Shown: piece after piece, positions 1 to 7,333 of the stretch | Position numbering within the stretch: position 1 is the stretch's first letter | Layout of the letters: each line of letters opens with the position of its first letter | Position numbers and translations under genes: made by a program | Source: an uncultured Clostridia bacterium | GTDB lineage: Bacteria; Bacillota; Clostridia; Christensenellales; Borkfalkiaceae | Direction of reading: 5' to 3' | DNA: 64,000 nucleotides | Assembly (NCBI GenBank): GCA_934271065.1 | Contig: CAKQQQ010000003.1 | Span: forward strand, 62,001 to 126,000 | The notes under the pieces: model-generated | Told to the model about the DNA's origin: nothing | Database searches by the model: none | What the model saw: the letters and a program-made list of their open reading frames with translations, nothing else

Positions 1-571
1 CGGAGACGATCGTTCCGACCGCCTGTACCTGTCCTTGCGAAGAGAGAAAGGCGTTGATTACGGACGAGAGAGCCGTTCCGAACGCGGTCACGAGCAGTAC
101 GTCGAGCAGCAGTAATATTACGTCGGCGAAACTCATATAAAACCCGACCGCGCCGACGTATACGAGACACGCCGCCGTCGCCGCAAAAGTGATTATTATA
201 GTCGAGAAAAAGGACGCGAACGAGTACGCCGCCGCCACCGTCGAACGCCTGACGGGCGATACGAGCAGGTCGTTTATCGTTCCGTTGGCGCGGTCGCTTA
301 CGCATAGCATATTAGAACAGAACGCCACCGTAACGCAACACACCGCAAGCAGCGACGAAGAGAGTTGCCCCGCGACCGTTCCGTTTATAAGCGACTCGGA
401 CACCGCGCGTCCGTTAAGCCCTTCTGCGAAAGATTCTTTGTATACTCTCGCGAGAAACGCGCAGTATAGCACGAGCAGAATGACGGGCGTTATCAGCGAT
501 GAGAAGAACGCGCCTTTATCCTTGAAAAACACCTTGATATTCCGTTTTGTCAAAGCCGTAAAAGTTTTCAT
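1..571 (-). CDS. ABC-2 type transporter permease, N-terminal part (cut by window edge)
   Basis: Membrane permease of a drug, antibiotic or polymer exporter. It works with the ATPase encoded just upstream on the same strand. The visible 190 residues begin with a short Lys-rich cytoplasmic stretch (MKTFTALTKRNIKVFFKDKG), then a membrane segment at about 22-42, an outer loop, and further segments at about 68-91, 111-141 and 148-172. This is the usual ABC-2 layout, and the segment CVSDRANGTINDLLVSPVRR is typical of the family. The start is the ATG at 571-569, which overlaps the ATPase stop by four bases (ATGA), so the two are translationally coupled. The C-terminus lies beyond base 1. The substrate cannot be told from the sequence. 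Confidence 0.85.
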   Translation of the reverse strand, partial: MKTFTALTKRNIKVFFKDKGAFFSSLITPVILLVLYCAFLARVYKESFAEGLNGRAVSESLINGTVAGQLSSSLLAVCCVTVAFCSNMLCVSDRANGTINDLLVSPVRRSTVAAAYSFASFFSTIIITFAATAACLVYVGAVGFYMSFADVILLLLDVLLVTAFGTALSSVINAFLSSQGQVQAVGTIVS

Positions 572-1482
572 TTTTCGTCCACCCCCGCTTTAATCCCCGT
601 AACCGCGAGAAACACGTCGTCCATCTTGCCTTTTATCACTTCGAAGTCCTTGAAAATATCCGGTCGGCTTATCAGCAGTTCGCGCGCGGCGGCGGTGTCT
701 TTAACCGCGATTCTGTACGCGTTCTCGCCCGTCCGTTCGTAAGGCAGACCGAGCGAAGCGACGTCTTCTTCACGCGAAGAGTAGGTTATTATAAAGTCGC
801 CCGTGTACGCGTTTTTAAGTTCTACGGGCGTGCCTTCCGCGACGATTTTGCCCTTGTCGATAATGACTATGCGGTCGGCTTCGGCGGCTTCTTCCATATA
901 ATGCGTCGTAAGAAGAACGGTAGTGCGCTCGGTTTTTATCAGCGACGAGATAAAATTCCACAGCGTTTTGCGCGTTTGCGGATCGAGCCCCGTAGTCGGC
1001 TCGTCGAGTATGAGTATTTCGGGGCTGTGCAGCATCGCGCGCGCCACGTCGATTTTCCGTCTCTGTCCGCCCGACAGTTTTGAAAGGGTTTTGCCGAGCA
1101 GGGGCTTGAATTCGAGTTTTTCGGCGAGTTCGTCTATGCGCGCTTCGGCGGCTTTGCCGAATATGCCGTACAGGGCGGCGCGCGAGATCAGGTTGTCTTT
1201 GACCGACAGGGTTTTATCGAGCGCGGAATACTGAAACACCACGCCTATTTTCCGCGCCGATTCCCGACAGTCTTCGTCGGAATCTTTACCGCAGATATAT
1301 ACCTTGCCGCCGTCTTTTTTAAGGGTTTTGCATATTATCGATATGGTCGTCGATTTCCCCGCGCCGTTTACGCCGAGAAAGGCGAACAGTTCGCCTTTGC
1401 CGACCGAAAACGACAGATCGTCCACCGCGACGAGATCGCCGTAGGCTTTTCTTAAATTTCGGATTTCAATAACTTTTTCCAT
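568..1482 (-). CDS. ABC transporter ATP-binding protein (ABC-2 exporter type)
   Basis: Cytoplasmic ATPase of 304 residues that powers the neighbouring permease. Walker A GVNGAGKST is at residues 37-45, the signature LSGGQ at 136-140, Walker B ILILDEP with D160/E161, and the switch histidine H194 in LLTTHY. The roughly 80-residue C-terminal extension after the ATPase core is typical of the DrrA/CcmA-like exporter group. The ATG at 1482-1480 has no Shine-Dalgarno site. A near-perfect promoter ends six bases upstream, so translation is probably leaderless (see the promoter entry). The gene is co-transcribed with the partial permease. Substrate unknown: multidrug, lantibiotic or cell-wall polymer export are all possible. 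Confidence 0.92.
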   Translation of the reverse strand: MEKVIEIRNLRKAYGDLVAVDDLSFSVGKGELFAFLGVNGAGKSTTISIICKTLKKDGGKVYICGKDSDEDCRESARKIGVVFQYSALDKTLSVKDNLISRAALYGIFGKAAEARIDELAEKLEFKPLLGKTLSKLSGGQRRKIDVARAMLHSPEILILDEPTTGLDPQTRKTLWNFISSLIKTERTTVLLTTHYMEEAAEADRIVIIDKGKIVAEGTPVELKNAYTGDFIITYSSREEDVASLGLPYERTGENAYRIAVKDTAAARELLISRPDIFKDFEVIKGKMDDVFLAVTGIKAGVDEK

Positions 1483-1483
1483 A

Positions 1484-1517
1484 CCGTAATTATATAATTA
1501 CGGCAGTTATTTGTCAA
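1484..1517 (-). promoter_or_regulatory. Leaderless sigma-A promoter overlapping a perfect 20-bp palindrome
   Basis: On the minus strand the -35 TTGACA is at 1517-1512 and the -10 TATAAT at 1494-1489, with a 17-base spacer. The start codon begins only six bases after the -10 box, so the expected transcript start coincides with the ATG. Bases 1484-1503 form a perfect 10+10 palindrome (arm CCGTAATTAT) that covers the -10 box. This is a likely operator for a dimeric repressor. The promoter match and the palindrome are seen directly; repression and leaderless translation are inferred. Confidence 0.75.
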
Positions 1518-1639
1518 TCGCGTAAGTAAAAAAACTCGGCGGCGCAGGGATATTTTTTTAACGGCGGCGCGTTCGACAAATTCGGCGGATTTTCGCCGAA
1601 ACTCGACCGAAACGGTCAAAATCTTACGCGTTTCACGCT

Positions 1640-1667
1640 TTGAAACTTCGTCGAAAAATGTTAAAAT
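1640..1667 (+). promoter_or_regulatory. Predicted spo0A promoter with 0A-box-like sequences
   Basis: TTGAAA at 1640-1645 and TAAAAT at 1662-1667 with a 16-base spacer make a plausible sigma-A promoter. CGTCGAA, one base from the Spo0A recognition consensus TGNCGAA, lies in the spacer at about 1649-1655. A full match on the other strand (TTCGACA, 1572-1578) lies about 70 bases upstream of the -35 box. Spo0A autoregulation is known in other Firmicutes; here it is only inferred. Confidence 0.45.
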
Positions 1668-1680
1668 ATATACGACGAAT

Positions 1681-1713
1681 GGCTGTGCGCGCGAAAGGTA
1701 ACGCGATACAGCC
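1681..1713 (+). promoter_or_regulatory. spo0A: Hairpin in the spo0A 5' leader
   Basis: GGCTGT at 1681-1686 pairs with ACAGCC at the end of this stretch, and an inner GCG/CGC pairing extends the stem. It sits between the predicted promoter and the AAGGAG ribosome site at about 1726-1731. There is no U-run, so it is not a terminator. A role in mRNA stability or translation is possible but unproven. Confidence 0.35.
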
Positions 1714-1739
1714 GCGATAAAAATCAAGGAGTTGCGATT

Positions 1740-2492
1740 ATGAAAAAATCGGTCGTTATACTTCAGGATAATATCCGCAGGGCGAACGCGCTTGCGGAAG
1801 AGTTTGAAAAGAGCGGAAAATTCATCGTTTCGGGCGTGTCGGCGGACGGCGCGGAAGGCGCGGAAATCGTGATAAACGAAAACGCGGACTATCTCGTTTC
1901 GGACGTGGTGTTGCCGACGCTTGACGGGCTCGGCGTGCTTGACAAATTGAAAAAGTCGGGCGTAAAGACCAAAGTCGTTATGTACAGTTCCGTAAAGAGC
2001 GACGAAGCGATAGCGACGTGCATAGAAAAAGGCGCGGCGTATTACGTCGCCAGACCGTGCGACGAAGAGACGCTCGTAAGGCGTATGATCGAACTGTTCC
2101 TTACCGAAAAACGCGAAGAAGCGAAGCCGTCGGCAACGAAAAGTCCGTCGCTTGACGAAAAGATAAGCAAGATATTCATATCGGTGGGAATTCCGCCGCA
2201 TATAAAAGGGTATTCGTATCTGCGCGAAGGAATAAAACTCGCCGTCGAAGATCCCGACGTAATCAACAACATAACCAAGAAATTGTACCCGCTTATAGGC
2301 GAGCGGTACGATACCACTCCGAGCAAGGTCGAAAGGGCGATAAGGCACGCCATAGAAGTCGCGTGGGCGCGCGGCAGAATAAATAACATAAACGACCTTT
2401 TCGGCGTGCAGACCTATCTTGCGGGCGAAAAGCCGACCAACGGCGAGTTTATTGCGCTGATAGCGGATAAAATGCTGCTCGAAGGCGCATAA
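1740..2492 (+). CDS. spo0A: Stage 0 sporulation protein A, master regulator with non-canonical receiver domain
   Basis: Response regulator and transcription factor that commits Firmicutes cells to sporulation. It has 250 residues: a receiver domain at about 1-122, a linker rich in Lys/Ser/Glu, then the Spo0A C-terminal DNA-binding domain at about 138-250. The DNA-binding part is highly characteristic (SKVERAIRHAIEVAWARG as recognition region, and a closing KPTNGEFIALIADK motif). The phospho-acceptor D55 (LVSDVVLP) is present. Two usually conserved receiver positions differ: the acidic pair reads Q9-D10, and the Lys that normally precedes Pro in the KP motif is R105 (ARP). The Thr/Ser switch is S83. 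The ribosome site is AAGGAG with normal spacing. The gene is monocistronic: a strong terminator follows, and the usual spoIVB neighbour is absent. Confidence 0.95.
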   Translation: MKKSVVILQDNIRRANALAEEFEKSGKFIVSGVSADGAEGAEIVINENADYLVSDVVLPTLDGLGVLDKLKKSGVKTKVVMYSSVKSDEAIATCIEKGAAYYVARPCDEETLVRRMIELFLTEKREEAKPSATKSPSLDEKISKIFISVGIPPHIKGYSYLREGIKLAVEDPDVINNITKKLYPLIGERYDTTPSKVERAIRHAIEVAWARGRINNINDLFGVQTYLAGEKPTNGEFIALIADKMLLEGA

Positions 2493-2512
2493 ATATAAAT
2501 CAGAGCGAACGC

Positions 2513-2555
2513 AAAAACGCCGCCGCGTATCGACAGATACGCGGCGGCGTTTTTT
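2513..2555. terminator. Bidirectional intrinsic terminator after spo0A
   Basis: A 19-base perfect stem (2513-2531 with 2536-2554) encloses a GACA loop, with A-run and T-run flanks on both sides. It can stop transcription from spo0A (plus) and back up the rpmB terminator (minus). Confidence 0.9.
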
Positions 2556-2563
2556 CGGACGAC

Positions 2564-2589
2564 AAAAGGGGGAGGCAATCGCCTCCCCC
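2564..2589 (-). terminator. Intrinsic terminator of rpmB
   Basis: GGGGGAGGC pairs with GCCTCCCCC (2568-2576 with 2581-2589) around a four-base loop. On the minus strand it is followed by TTTT, directly downstream of the rpmB stop. Confidence 0.8.
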
Positions 2590-2606
2590 GTAAATCAGTC
2601 GGAAGA

Positions 2607-2795
2607 TTACGCTCTTTCTACTTTATTGCTCTTCAAACAACGAGCGCAGACGTACTCGGAAGAAACCGTACCGTCGGTGACGATTCTTACCTTCTGAACG
2701 TTAGCATTGTAAGAGCGGGGAGTTTTACGGTTACTGTGGCTTACTTTGTTGCCGGATAATTTTGCTTTACCGCAAACGCTGCAAACTCTTGACAT
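2607..2795 (-). CDS. rpmB: 50S ribosomal protein L28 (zinc-ribbon form)
   Basis: Ribosomal large-subunit protein of 62 residues, the usual length. It starts MSRVCSVCGKAKLSGNKVSH and contains the family-typical SNRKTPRSYNANVQKVRI stretch. Cysteine pairs C5/C8 and C50/C53 form a CXXC...CXXC zinc site, so this is the zinc-binding (C+) version. The start at 2795 is fixed by a strong GGAGGTG ribosome site on the minus strand and by homology; the reading frame stays open further upstream but that part is not L28. It is divergently transcribed from the Asp23-like gene, a frequent arrangement in Firmicutes. Confidence 0.97.
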   Translation of the reverse strand: MSRVCSVCGKAKLSGNKVSHSNRKTPRSYNANVQKVRIVTDGTVSSEYVCARCLKSNKVERA

Positions 2796-2880
2796 ATTGC
2801 ACCTCCAAAAAAACCTTAATGAGTAAAAAAGGCGGACGAAAAAGGCGTTAAAACCCGCGCGCCGCATTTTCAGCATAGAT

Positions 2881-2909
2881 AATATATCACAATTTCCCGC
2901 GAAAAGCAA
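2881..2909 (-). promoter_or_regulatory. rpmB: Predicted rpmB promoter
   Basis: On the minus strand TTGCTT (2909-2904) and TATATT (2886-2881) are 17 bases apart. This leaves a leader of roughly 80 bases before the L28 start; I see no strong ligand-binding fold in it. Confidence 0.55.
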
Positions 2910-2980
2910 CAAAATGCGGCGGCAATATAAGATTTTTTTTGAGTTTCGTCAACTAAAAAACGAAAACGGCGAAAAATCTC

Positions 2981-3009
2981 TTGAAAAAAAAGAATAAATA
3001 ATGTATAAT
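2981..3009 (+). promoter_or_regulatory. Sigma-A promoter of the asp23-fakA-recG operon
   Basis: TTGAAA at 2981-2986 and TATAAT at 3004-3009 with a 17-base A-rich spacer. The AAGGAG ribosome site follows at about 3017-3022, just ahead of the ATG at 3030. The leader is very short. Confidence 0.85.
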
Positions 3010-3029
3010 CGAACAAGAAGGAGAATGAC

Positions 3030-3380
3030 ATGGCTGTAACGACTTCCAACATATACGGTAAAATTTCCATAACCGACGAGACGATCGCCAAAGTCGCGGC
3101 GCACGCCTGTCTCGAATGTTACGGCATCGTCGAGATGGTTTCGCGTAAACTGTCCGACAGTCTTTCGCAACTCTTCAAAAAAGACGCGGGCGGCAAGGGC
3201 GTACAGGTTACGACTGCGGGCGACCGTATCTTCATAGACGTATTCGTGATTATTAAATTCGGCGTTTCGATTTCCGCCGTTGCGGAATCGCTTAAAACCG
3301 CCGTCAAATACAAAGTCGAACAGTTTACGGGTATGATCGTTGACACCGTCAACGTGAATATAATGGGCGTTAAACTGTAA
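3030..3380 (+). CDS. Asp23/Gls24 family envelope stress protein (YloU-like)
   Basis: Small cytoplasmic protein of 116 residues belonging to the Asp23 (DUF322) family. The N-terminal ISITDETIAKVAAHACLECYGIVEM and C-terminal VKYKVEQFTGMIVDTVNVNIMGVKL are the characteristic conserved blocks. Family members such as B. subtilis YloU and S. aureus Asp23 are linked to cell-envelope homeostasis. It precedes the DAK2/FakA-like gene, the same order (yloU-yloV-recG region) as in many Firmicutes. The gap to the next gene is 95 bases without a terminator, so the genes are probably co-transcribed. Confidence 0.92.
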   Translation: MAVTTSNIYGKISITDETIAKVAAHACLECYGIVEMVSRKLSDSLSQLFKKDAGGKGVQVTTAGDRIFIDVFVIIKFGVSISAVAESLKTAVKYKVEQFTGMIVDTVNVNIMGVKL

Positions 3381-3475
3381 CGACTGCGCGATCGCGCGCG
3401 GCGCGGTTGCTTGCGGGCAGGCGGCGGAACTATCGTCGCTTTTCCGCGCTTTTCTTCGGAGGATAAATTCTTAAT

Positions 3476-5107
3476 ATGCAAAAAACAATAAACGGCGCGA
3501 CTTTTTCTAAAATGGTAATAAGCGCGTCGAAACTTCTCGACGTAAACCGAGAACAGATAGATACGCTTAACGTTTTCCCCGTACCCGACGGCGATACGGG
3601 CACTAATATGAGCCTTACGATGCAGTCCGCGGTAAAGGAACTGCGCGCGGCGGGCAGCAATGCGTTACCCGATCTTGCAGACGCCGTATCCAAAGGCGCG
3701 CTGCGCGGCGCAAGGGGCAACTCGGGCGTTATCACTTCCCAGATTTTCAGGGGTATATGCTCGGTACTCAAAGACCATACCGAAGCCGACGTAAAAGTCT
3801 TCGCGAAGGCGTTGAAAGCGGCGACGGACATCGCGTACAGCGCGGTTTCCAAACCCAAAGAAGGCACTATTCTTACCGTATGCAGAATGGTAAGCGAACA
3901 CGCGCAGAATATTTGCGGTAAGGTTAAAGACTACGAAACGTTTTTACAGGAAATAATCAACAAAGCCGAAGAAGCGGTAAACCTTACGCCAACGCTTCTG
4001 CCCGTCCTTAAAAAAGCGGGCGTAGTGGACTCGGGCGGAACGGGGCTTCTTACGATCTATCGCGGTATGTACAAAGGTCTTATCGGCGAAGAAATCGCAG
4101 GCTCTGCGGCGGACGCGCCCGAAATCAAAGCCGATCCGTCGATGGAACACGCCGACGTTCTCAATCTCGGCACGATAGAATTCGGCTACTGCACCGAGTT
4201 TTTCATCATCAACTTAAAGAAGAAAACGACGCTTGCCGATATAGACAGGCTTAAAGAATATTTAATGACGATAGGCGATTGCGTACTCGTAATAGGCGAT
4301 CTCGAATTCGTCAAGGTACACGTTCATACCAACAACCCCGACAAGGCGCTCGGCAAGGCTCTCGCTCTCGGCGAAATCGACCGTATCAAGATCGAGAATA
4401 TGCTCGAAGAGAACCGCGAACTCATCAAAAAGTACGAAGCCGAACGCAAAGACATCGGTATGCTTTCGATCTGTTCGGGAACGGGGCTTGCGGAAATATT
4501 CAAAGACCTTAACTGCGACAGGGTAATCGAAGGCGGGCAGACGATGAACCCGTCCGCGCAGGATATTGCCGACGCGATAGTCAAGATAAACGCCGAAAAC
4601 ATATTCGTCTTCCCCAACAACAAGAACATAATTCTGGCGGCGGAACAGTCCAAGTCGCTGGTAGAAGGCAAAAAGATAAACGTTATCCCCACCAAGAGTA
4701 TTCCGCAGGGTATATCCGCCGCGCTCGCGTTCAACCCCGAAGCGTCTGCGGACGAAAACCTTATAAATATGCTCCACGCGATAGACAACGTGTCTTCGGG
4801 GCAGGTTACCTACGCCGTAAGAAGCACCAAAGTAGACGGTTTCTCGCTTACCAAGGGCGACGTTATAGGTCTCGATAACAAGAAAATTCTCGCGCACGGC
4901 AAAGACGTGACGCAGGTTACTAAAAAACTGATAGAAAAACTCCGCGATCAGTCGCACAGTCTGATAAACCTTTACTACGGCGCGGACGTTAAAGAAGAAG
5001 ACGCGACTGCGCTTCAACAGTCGTTGCAGGAAGCGTATCCCGACATCGACGTGGAACTTTTCTACGGCGGGCAGGCGATATACTATTATATAGTGTCTCT
5101 CGAATAA
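3476..5107 (+). CDS. fakA: DAK2-domain fatty-acid kinase catalytic subunit-like protein (FakA/YloV)
   Basis: Predicted ATP-binding subunit of the fatty acid kinase, which phosphorylates exogenous fatty acids held by a FakB (DegV-family) partner for phospholipid synthesis. No fakB is in this window. The protein has 543 residues, the normal FakA/YloV length: an N-terminal DAK2/DhaL domain (about 1-200) with the nucleotide/metal motif PDGDTGTNMS (D38, D40, T43, N44), a second glycine-rich block DSGGTG, a central region, and a C-terminal DegV-like domain ending in a Tyr-rich tail. The ribosome site is GGAGG, about a dozen bases before the ATG. Context between asp23 and recG matches yloV. Confidence in the family is high; the substrate is inferred from studied homologues. 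Confidence 0.9.
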   Translation: MQKTINGATFSKMVISASKLLDVNREQIDTLNVFPVPDGDTGTNMSLTMQSAVKELRAAGSNALPDLADAVSKGALRGARGNSGVITSQIFRGICSVLKDHTEADVKVFAKALKAATDIAYSAVSKPKEGTILTVCRMVSEHAQNICGKVKDYETFLQEIINKAEEAVNLTPTLLPVLKKAGVVDSGGTGLLTIYRGMYKGLIGEEIAGSAADAPEIKADPSMEHADVLNLGTIEFGYCTEFFIINLKKKTTLADIDRLKEYLMTIGDCVLVIGDLEFVKVHVHTNNPDKALGKALALGEIDRIKIENMLEENRELIKKYEAERKDIGMLSICSGTGLAEIFKDLNCDRVIEGGQTMNPSAQDIADAIVKINAENIFVFPNNKNIILAAEQSKSLVEGKKINVIPTKSIPQGISAALAFNPEASADENLINMLHAIDNVSSGQVTYAVRSTKVDGFSLTKGDVIGLDNKKILAHGKDVTQVTKKLIEKLRDQSHSLINLYYGADVKEEDATALQQSLQEAYPDIDVELFYGGQAIYYYIVSLE

Positions 5108-5133
5108 AACCATATAGCGTCTCACGAATAAAA
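5088..5133 (+). repeat. Tandem duplication of 22 bp spanning the fakA stop codon
   Basis: ATATAGTGTCTCTCGAATAAAA (5088-5109) and a second copy differing at two positions (5112-5133), with a 24-base period. The first copy encodes the last residues and stop of the FakA-like protein; the second is non-coding. It looks like a recent local slippage duplication. Confidence 0.75.
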
Positions 5134-5171
5134 TTCGAGCGGCGCAAACGAACGGACGGCTCGGATATAAA

Positions 5172-7184
5172 ATGGAATTGACCGATATTAAAGGAATAAG
5201 CGACAAACGCGTCGCAGACTTGAACAAACTCGGAATTTTCACGCCCGAAGACCTTGTCGGATATTTCCCGAAAGGGTATCTCGATATGACTCGGATTACG
5301 CCGCTCGAAGAATGTTATAATAACGACGTGATACTGACGTACGGCAGACTCGTAAGCCGTCCGTCGGTTTTTACTTCCGCGAAAAAACTCAGATGCGTAA
5401 AAACGGTCGCCGAACAGGACGGGCGTTTTTTTAACGTGTACTGGTTCAATCAGCCGTACGTCGCGCAAAAATTACGCGTCGGCGCGGACTATCTTTTTTA
5501 CGGGCGGATACGGCGCGGCTTCGGCGGCGTTACCGTTACCAACCCGACTTTTGAAGAAGTAGAAAACAACGTCAGACTTAAAGGCATAATCCCCGTTTAC
5601 CGCTTAAAAGGCTCGCTAACGCAAAAGTGCGTGCGCGACGCGGTGCGTTCGGTTATACCCAAAATAGTGGGCGATAGCGCGATTCCCTACGCTTTGCAGA
5701 AAAAATACGCGCTGTCGGATCTGACTTCGGCGTACGTCGCGGCGCATAACCCGAAAGACAAAGAGAGCCTTGCGACCGCGTGCGAGCGTATAGCCGTCGA
5801 AGAATATTTTTCGCTTATATCGGCGTTCAAATTCGTCAAGGGCGACCGCAGTCAGGTGCGGGTAAATCAGTATTCCTGTAAAGCCGAAGACCTGCGCGAG
5901 TTCGTTTCGCGGTTCGGGTTCGATTTTACCGCGGGGCAAAAGAAAGCGGTCAACGAAATATTTTCGGATATGACGTCTCCGCGCTCGATGAACAGACTTT
6001 TGCAGGGCGACGTTGGCAGCGGCAAGACCGCCGTCGCGCTTTGCGCGATATATATAGCCGTAAAGAGCGGTTATCAGGCGGTTATGCTTGCGCCGACCGA
6101 AATTCTCGCGGAGCAGAATTATAATATCTGCAAGCGGCTTTTCCCCGAATACTCCGTCGAATTTTTAAGCGGTTCGGTAAAGGGCGCGGAAAAGACGCGT
6201 ATAAAAAAGAGCCTTAAATCGGGCGAGACCAAGATTCTGGTAGGCACGCACGCCGTGCTTACCGCCGACGTGGAATTTTATAATCTGTCGGCGTGCGTGT
6301 GCGACGAACAGCACCGTTTCGGCGTGGAACAGCGCAGCGCGCTCGTGGCGAAGGGGATAATTCCCGACGTTCTCGTAATGAGCGCGACGCCCATTCCGCG
6401 TACTCTGTCGCTCATTTTTTACGGGGATCTGGATATTACCGAAATTCCCGACAAACCCGCCGACCGTAAACCCGTTCAGACCAATCTCGTACCCGAAAGC
6501 AAGTACGAAGGTATGCTCGGTTTCATCGCAAACACCGTCGCGGCGGGGCGGCAGGCGTTTTGCGTATGCCCCAAGATAGACGGCGACGAAGAAGGTACGC
6601 TTATGAGCGTTACCGACGTGTACGAAGAACTTACTGCCAAACTCAAAGGCGTGCGCGTGGGGCTTTTGCACGGCAGAATGAAAGACGACGAAAAGAATAA
6701 AATTATGCTCGACTTCAAAGAACGGCGTATAGATTTGCTCGTCTCGACGACGGTTATAGAAGTCGGCATAGACGTGCCCAACGCCACCGTTATGGTTATT
6801 TACGACGCGGAGCGATTCGGGCTTTCGCAACTGCACCAGTTGCGCGGCAGAGTCGGCAGGGGCGACGAAAAGAGTTACTGTTTTCTGTTCAGCGGCAGCG
6901 GCGAAGAGCGGGCAATAGAGCGATTAAATGTACTTTGTTCAAGCAACGACGGGTTTAAGATAGCCGAAAAAGATTTTGAAATGCGCGGCGGCGGAGACTT
7001 TATGGGTACGCGCCAGAGCGGCAGGGCGGCGGGCGATATAGGCGGGTTGCCCTATTCGGCGGCGGCGATATTTTTAGCCAAGCGGATAAGCGACGAAGCG
7101 TTCGCGTCGGGCGCGAATCTCGAAAGCGTGCGCGCCGCGGCGATGAAGAAGTACGAAAAATTAAAAGACGTGGCGATGAATTGA
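5172..7184 (+). CDS. recG: ATP-dependent DNA helicase RecG
   Basis: Superfamily 2 helicase that reverses stalled replication forks and processes Holliday junctions. Its 670 residues match the family. An N-terminal wedge/OB-fold domain (GISDKRVADLNKLGI helix-hairpin, then the OB region to about 240) is followed by two helicase lobes: Walker A GDVGSGKT at 279-286 (K285), the RecG-specific DEQHRFGVEQR box at 378-388, motif III MSATPIPRTL, and motifs V/VI TTVIEVGIDVPNATVMVIYDAERFG and QLRGRVGRG. A C-terminal RecG domain carries the FEMRGGGDFMGTRQSG block. The ATG at 5172 has only a weak ribosome site; the closeness to the preceding gene suggests read-through translation from the operon. Confidence 0.97.
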   Translation: MELTDIKGISDKRVADLNKLGIFTPEDLVGYFPKGYLDMTRITPLEECYNNDVILTYGRLVSRPSVFTSAKKLRCVKTVAEQDGRFFNVYWFNQPYVAQKLRVGADYLFYGRIRRGFGGVTVTNPTFEEVENNVRLKGIIPVYRLKGSLTQKCVRDAVRSVIPKIVGDSAIPYALQKKYALSDLTSAYVAAHNPKDKESLATACERIAVEEYFSLISAFKFVKGDRSQVRVNQYSCKAEDLREFVSRFGFDFTAGQKKAVNEIFSDMTSPRSMNRLLQGDVGSGKTAVALCAIYIAVKSGYQAVMLAPTEILAEQNYNICKRLFPEYSVEFLSGSVKGAEKTRIKKSLKSGETKILVGTHAVLTADVEFYNLSACVCDEQHRFGVEQRSALVAKGIIPDVLVMSATPIPRTLSLIFYGDLDITEIPDKPADRKPVQTNLVPESKYEGMLGFIANTVAAGRQAFCVCPKIDGDEEGTLMSVTDVYEELTAKLKGVRVGLLHGRMKDDEKNKIMLDFKERRIDLLVSTTVIEVGIDVPNATVMVIYDAERFGLSQLHQLRGRVGRGDEKSYCFLFSGSGEERAIERLNVLCSSNDGFKIAEKDFEMRGGGDFMGTRQSGRAAGDIGGLPYSAAAIFLAKRISDEAFASGANLESVRAAAMKKYEKLKDVAMN

Positions 7185-7185
7185 G

Positions 7186-7215
7186 CGCGGACGGCAGTTT
7201 GCCGTCCGCGTTTTT
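7186..7215 (+). terminator. Intrinsic terminator after recG
   Basis: CGCGGACGGCA pairs perfectly with TGCCGTCCGCG (7186-7196 with 7200-7210, loop GTT), followed by TTTTT. It begins two bases after the recG stop and closes the asp23-fakA-recG operon. Confidence 0.92.
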
Positions 7216-7227
7216 GGTATTAAACGC

Positions 7228-7256
7228 TTGCGTTGTTCGGGGATATATGTTATACT
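7228..7256 (+). promoter_or_regulatory. Sigma-A promoter of the polysaccharide operon
   Basis: TTGCGT at 7228-7233 and TATACT at 7251-7256, spacer 17 bases. It lies between the recG terminator and the first polysaccharide gene. Confidence 0.65.
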
Positions 7257-7267
7257 AACGAAAGTGC

Positions 7268-7290
7268 GTATTATATATATTATATAATAC
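7268..7290 (+). promoter_or_regulatory. A+T-rich inverted repeat in the leader of the polysaccharide operon
   Basis: GTATTATATA and its exact reverse complement flank TAT. The repeat starts about 12 bases after the -10 box, a position where a bound repressor would block elongation. It could be an operator or simply a weak RNA hairpin. The regulator is not in the window. Confidence 0.4.
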
Positions 7291-7333
7291 CCGTGTAACG
7301 CGCAACGTCAATTCGTCGCGGAAGGAGAGTTTT

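Noticed and set aside
189..593. Plus-strand open frame of 134 residues
   Set aside because: It lies opposite the ABC-2 permease, which has clear membrane helices and an ATGA overlap with its ATPase.
1452..2348. Long minus-strand open frame opposite spo0A (298 residues)
   Set aside because: Shadow of spo0A caused by codon bias. The translation is Arg/Tyr/Phe-rich, with no family motifs and no ribosome site. Similar antisense frames at 4262-5242, 8520-9860 and 24864-25913 were rejected for the same reason.
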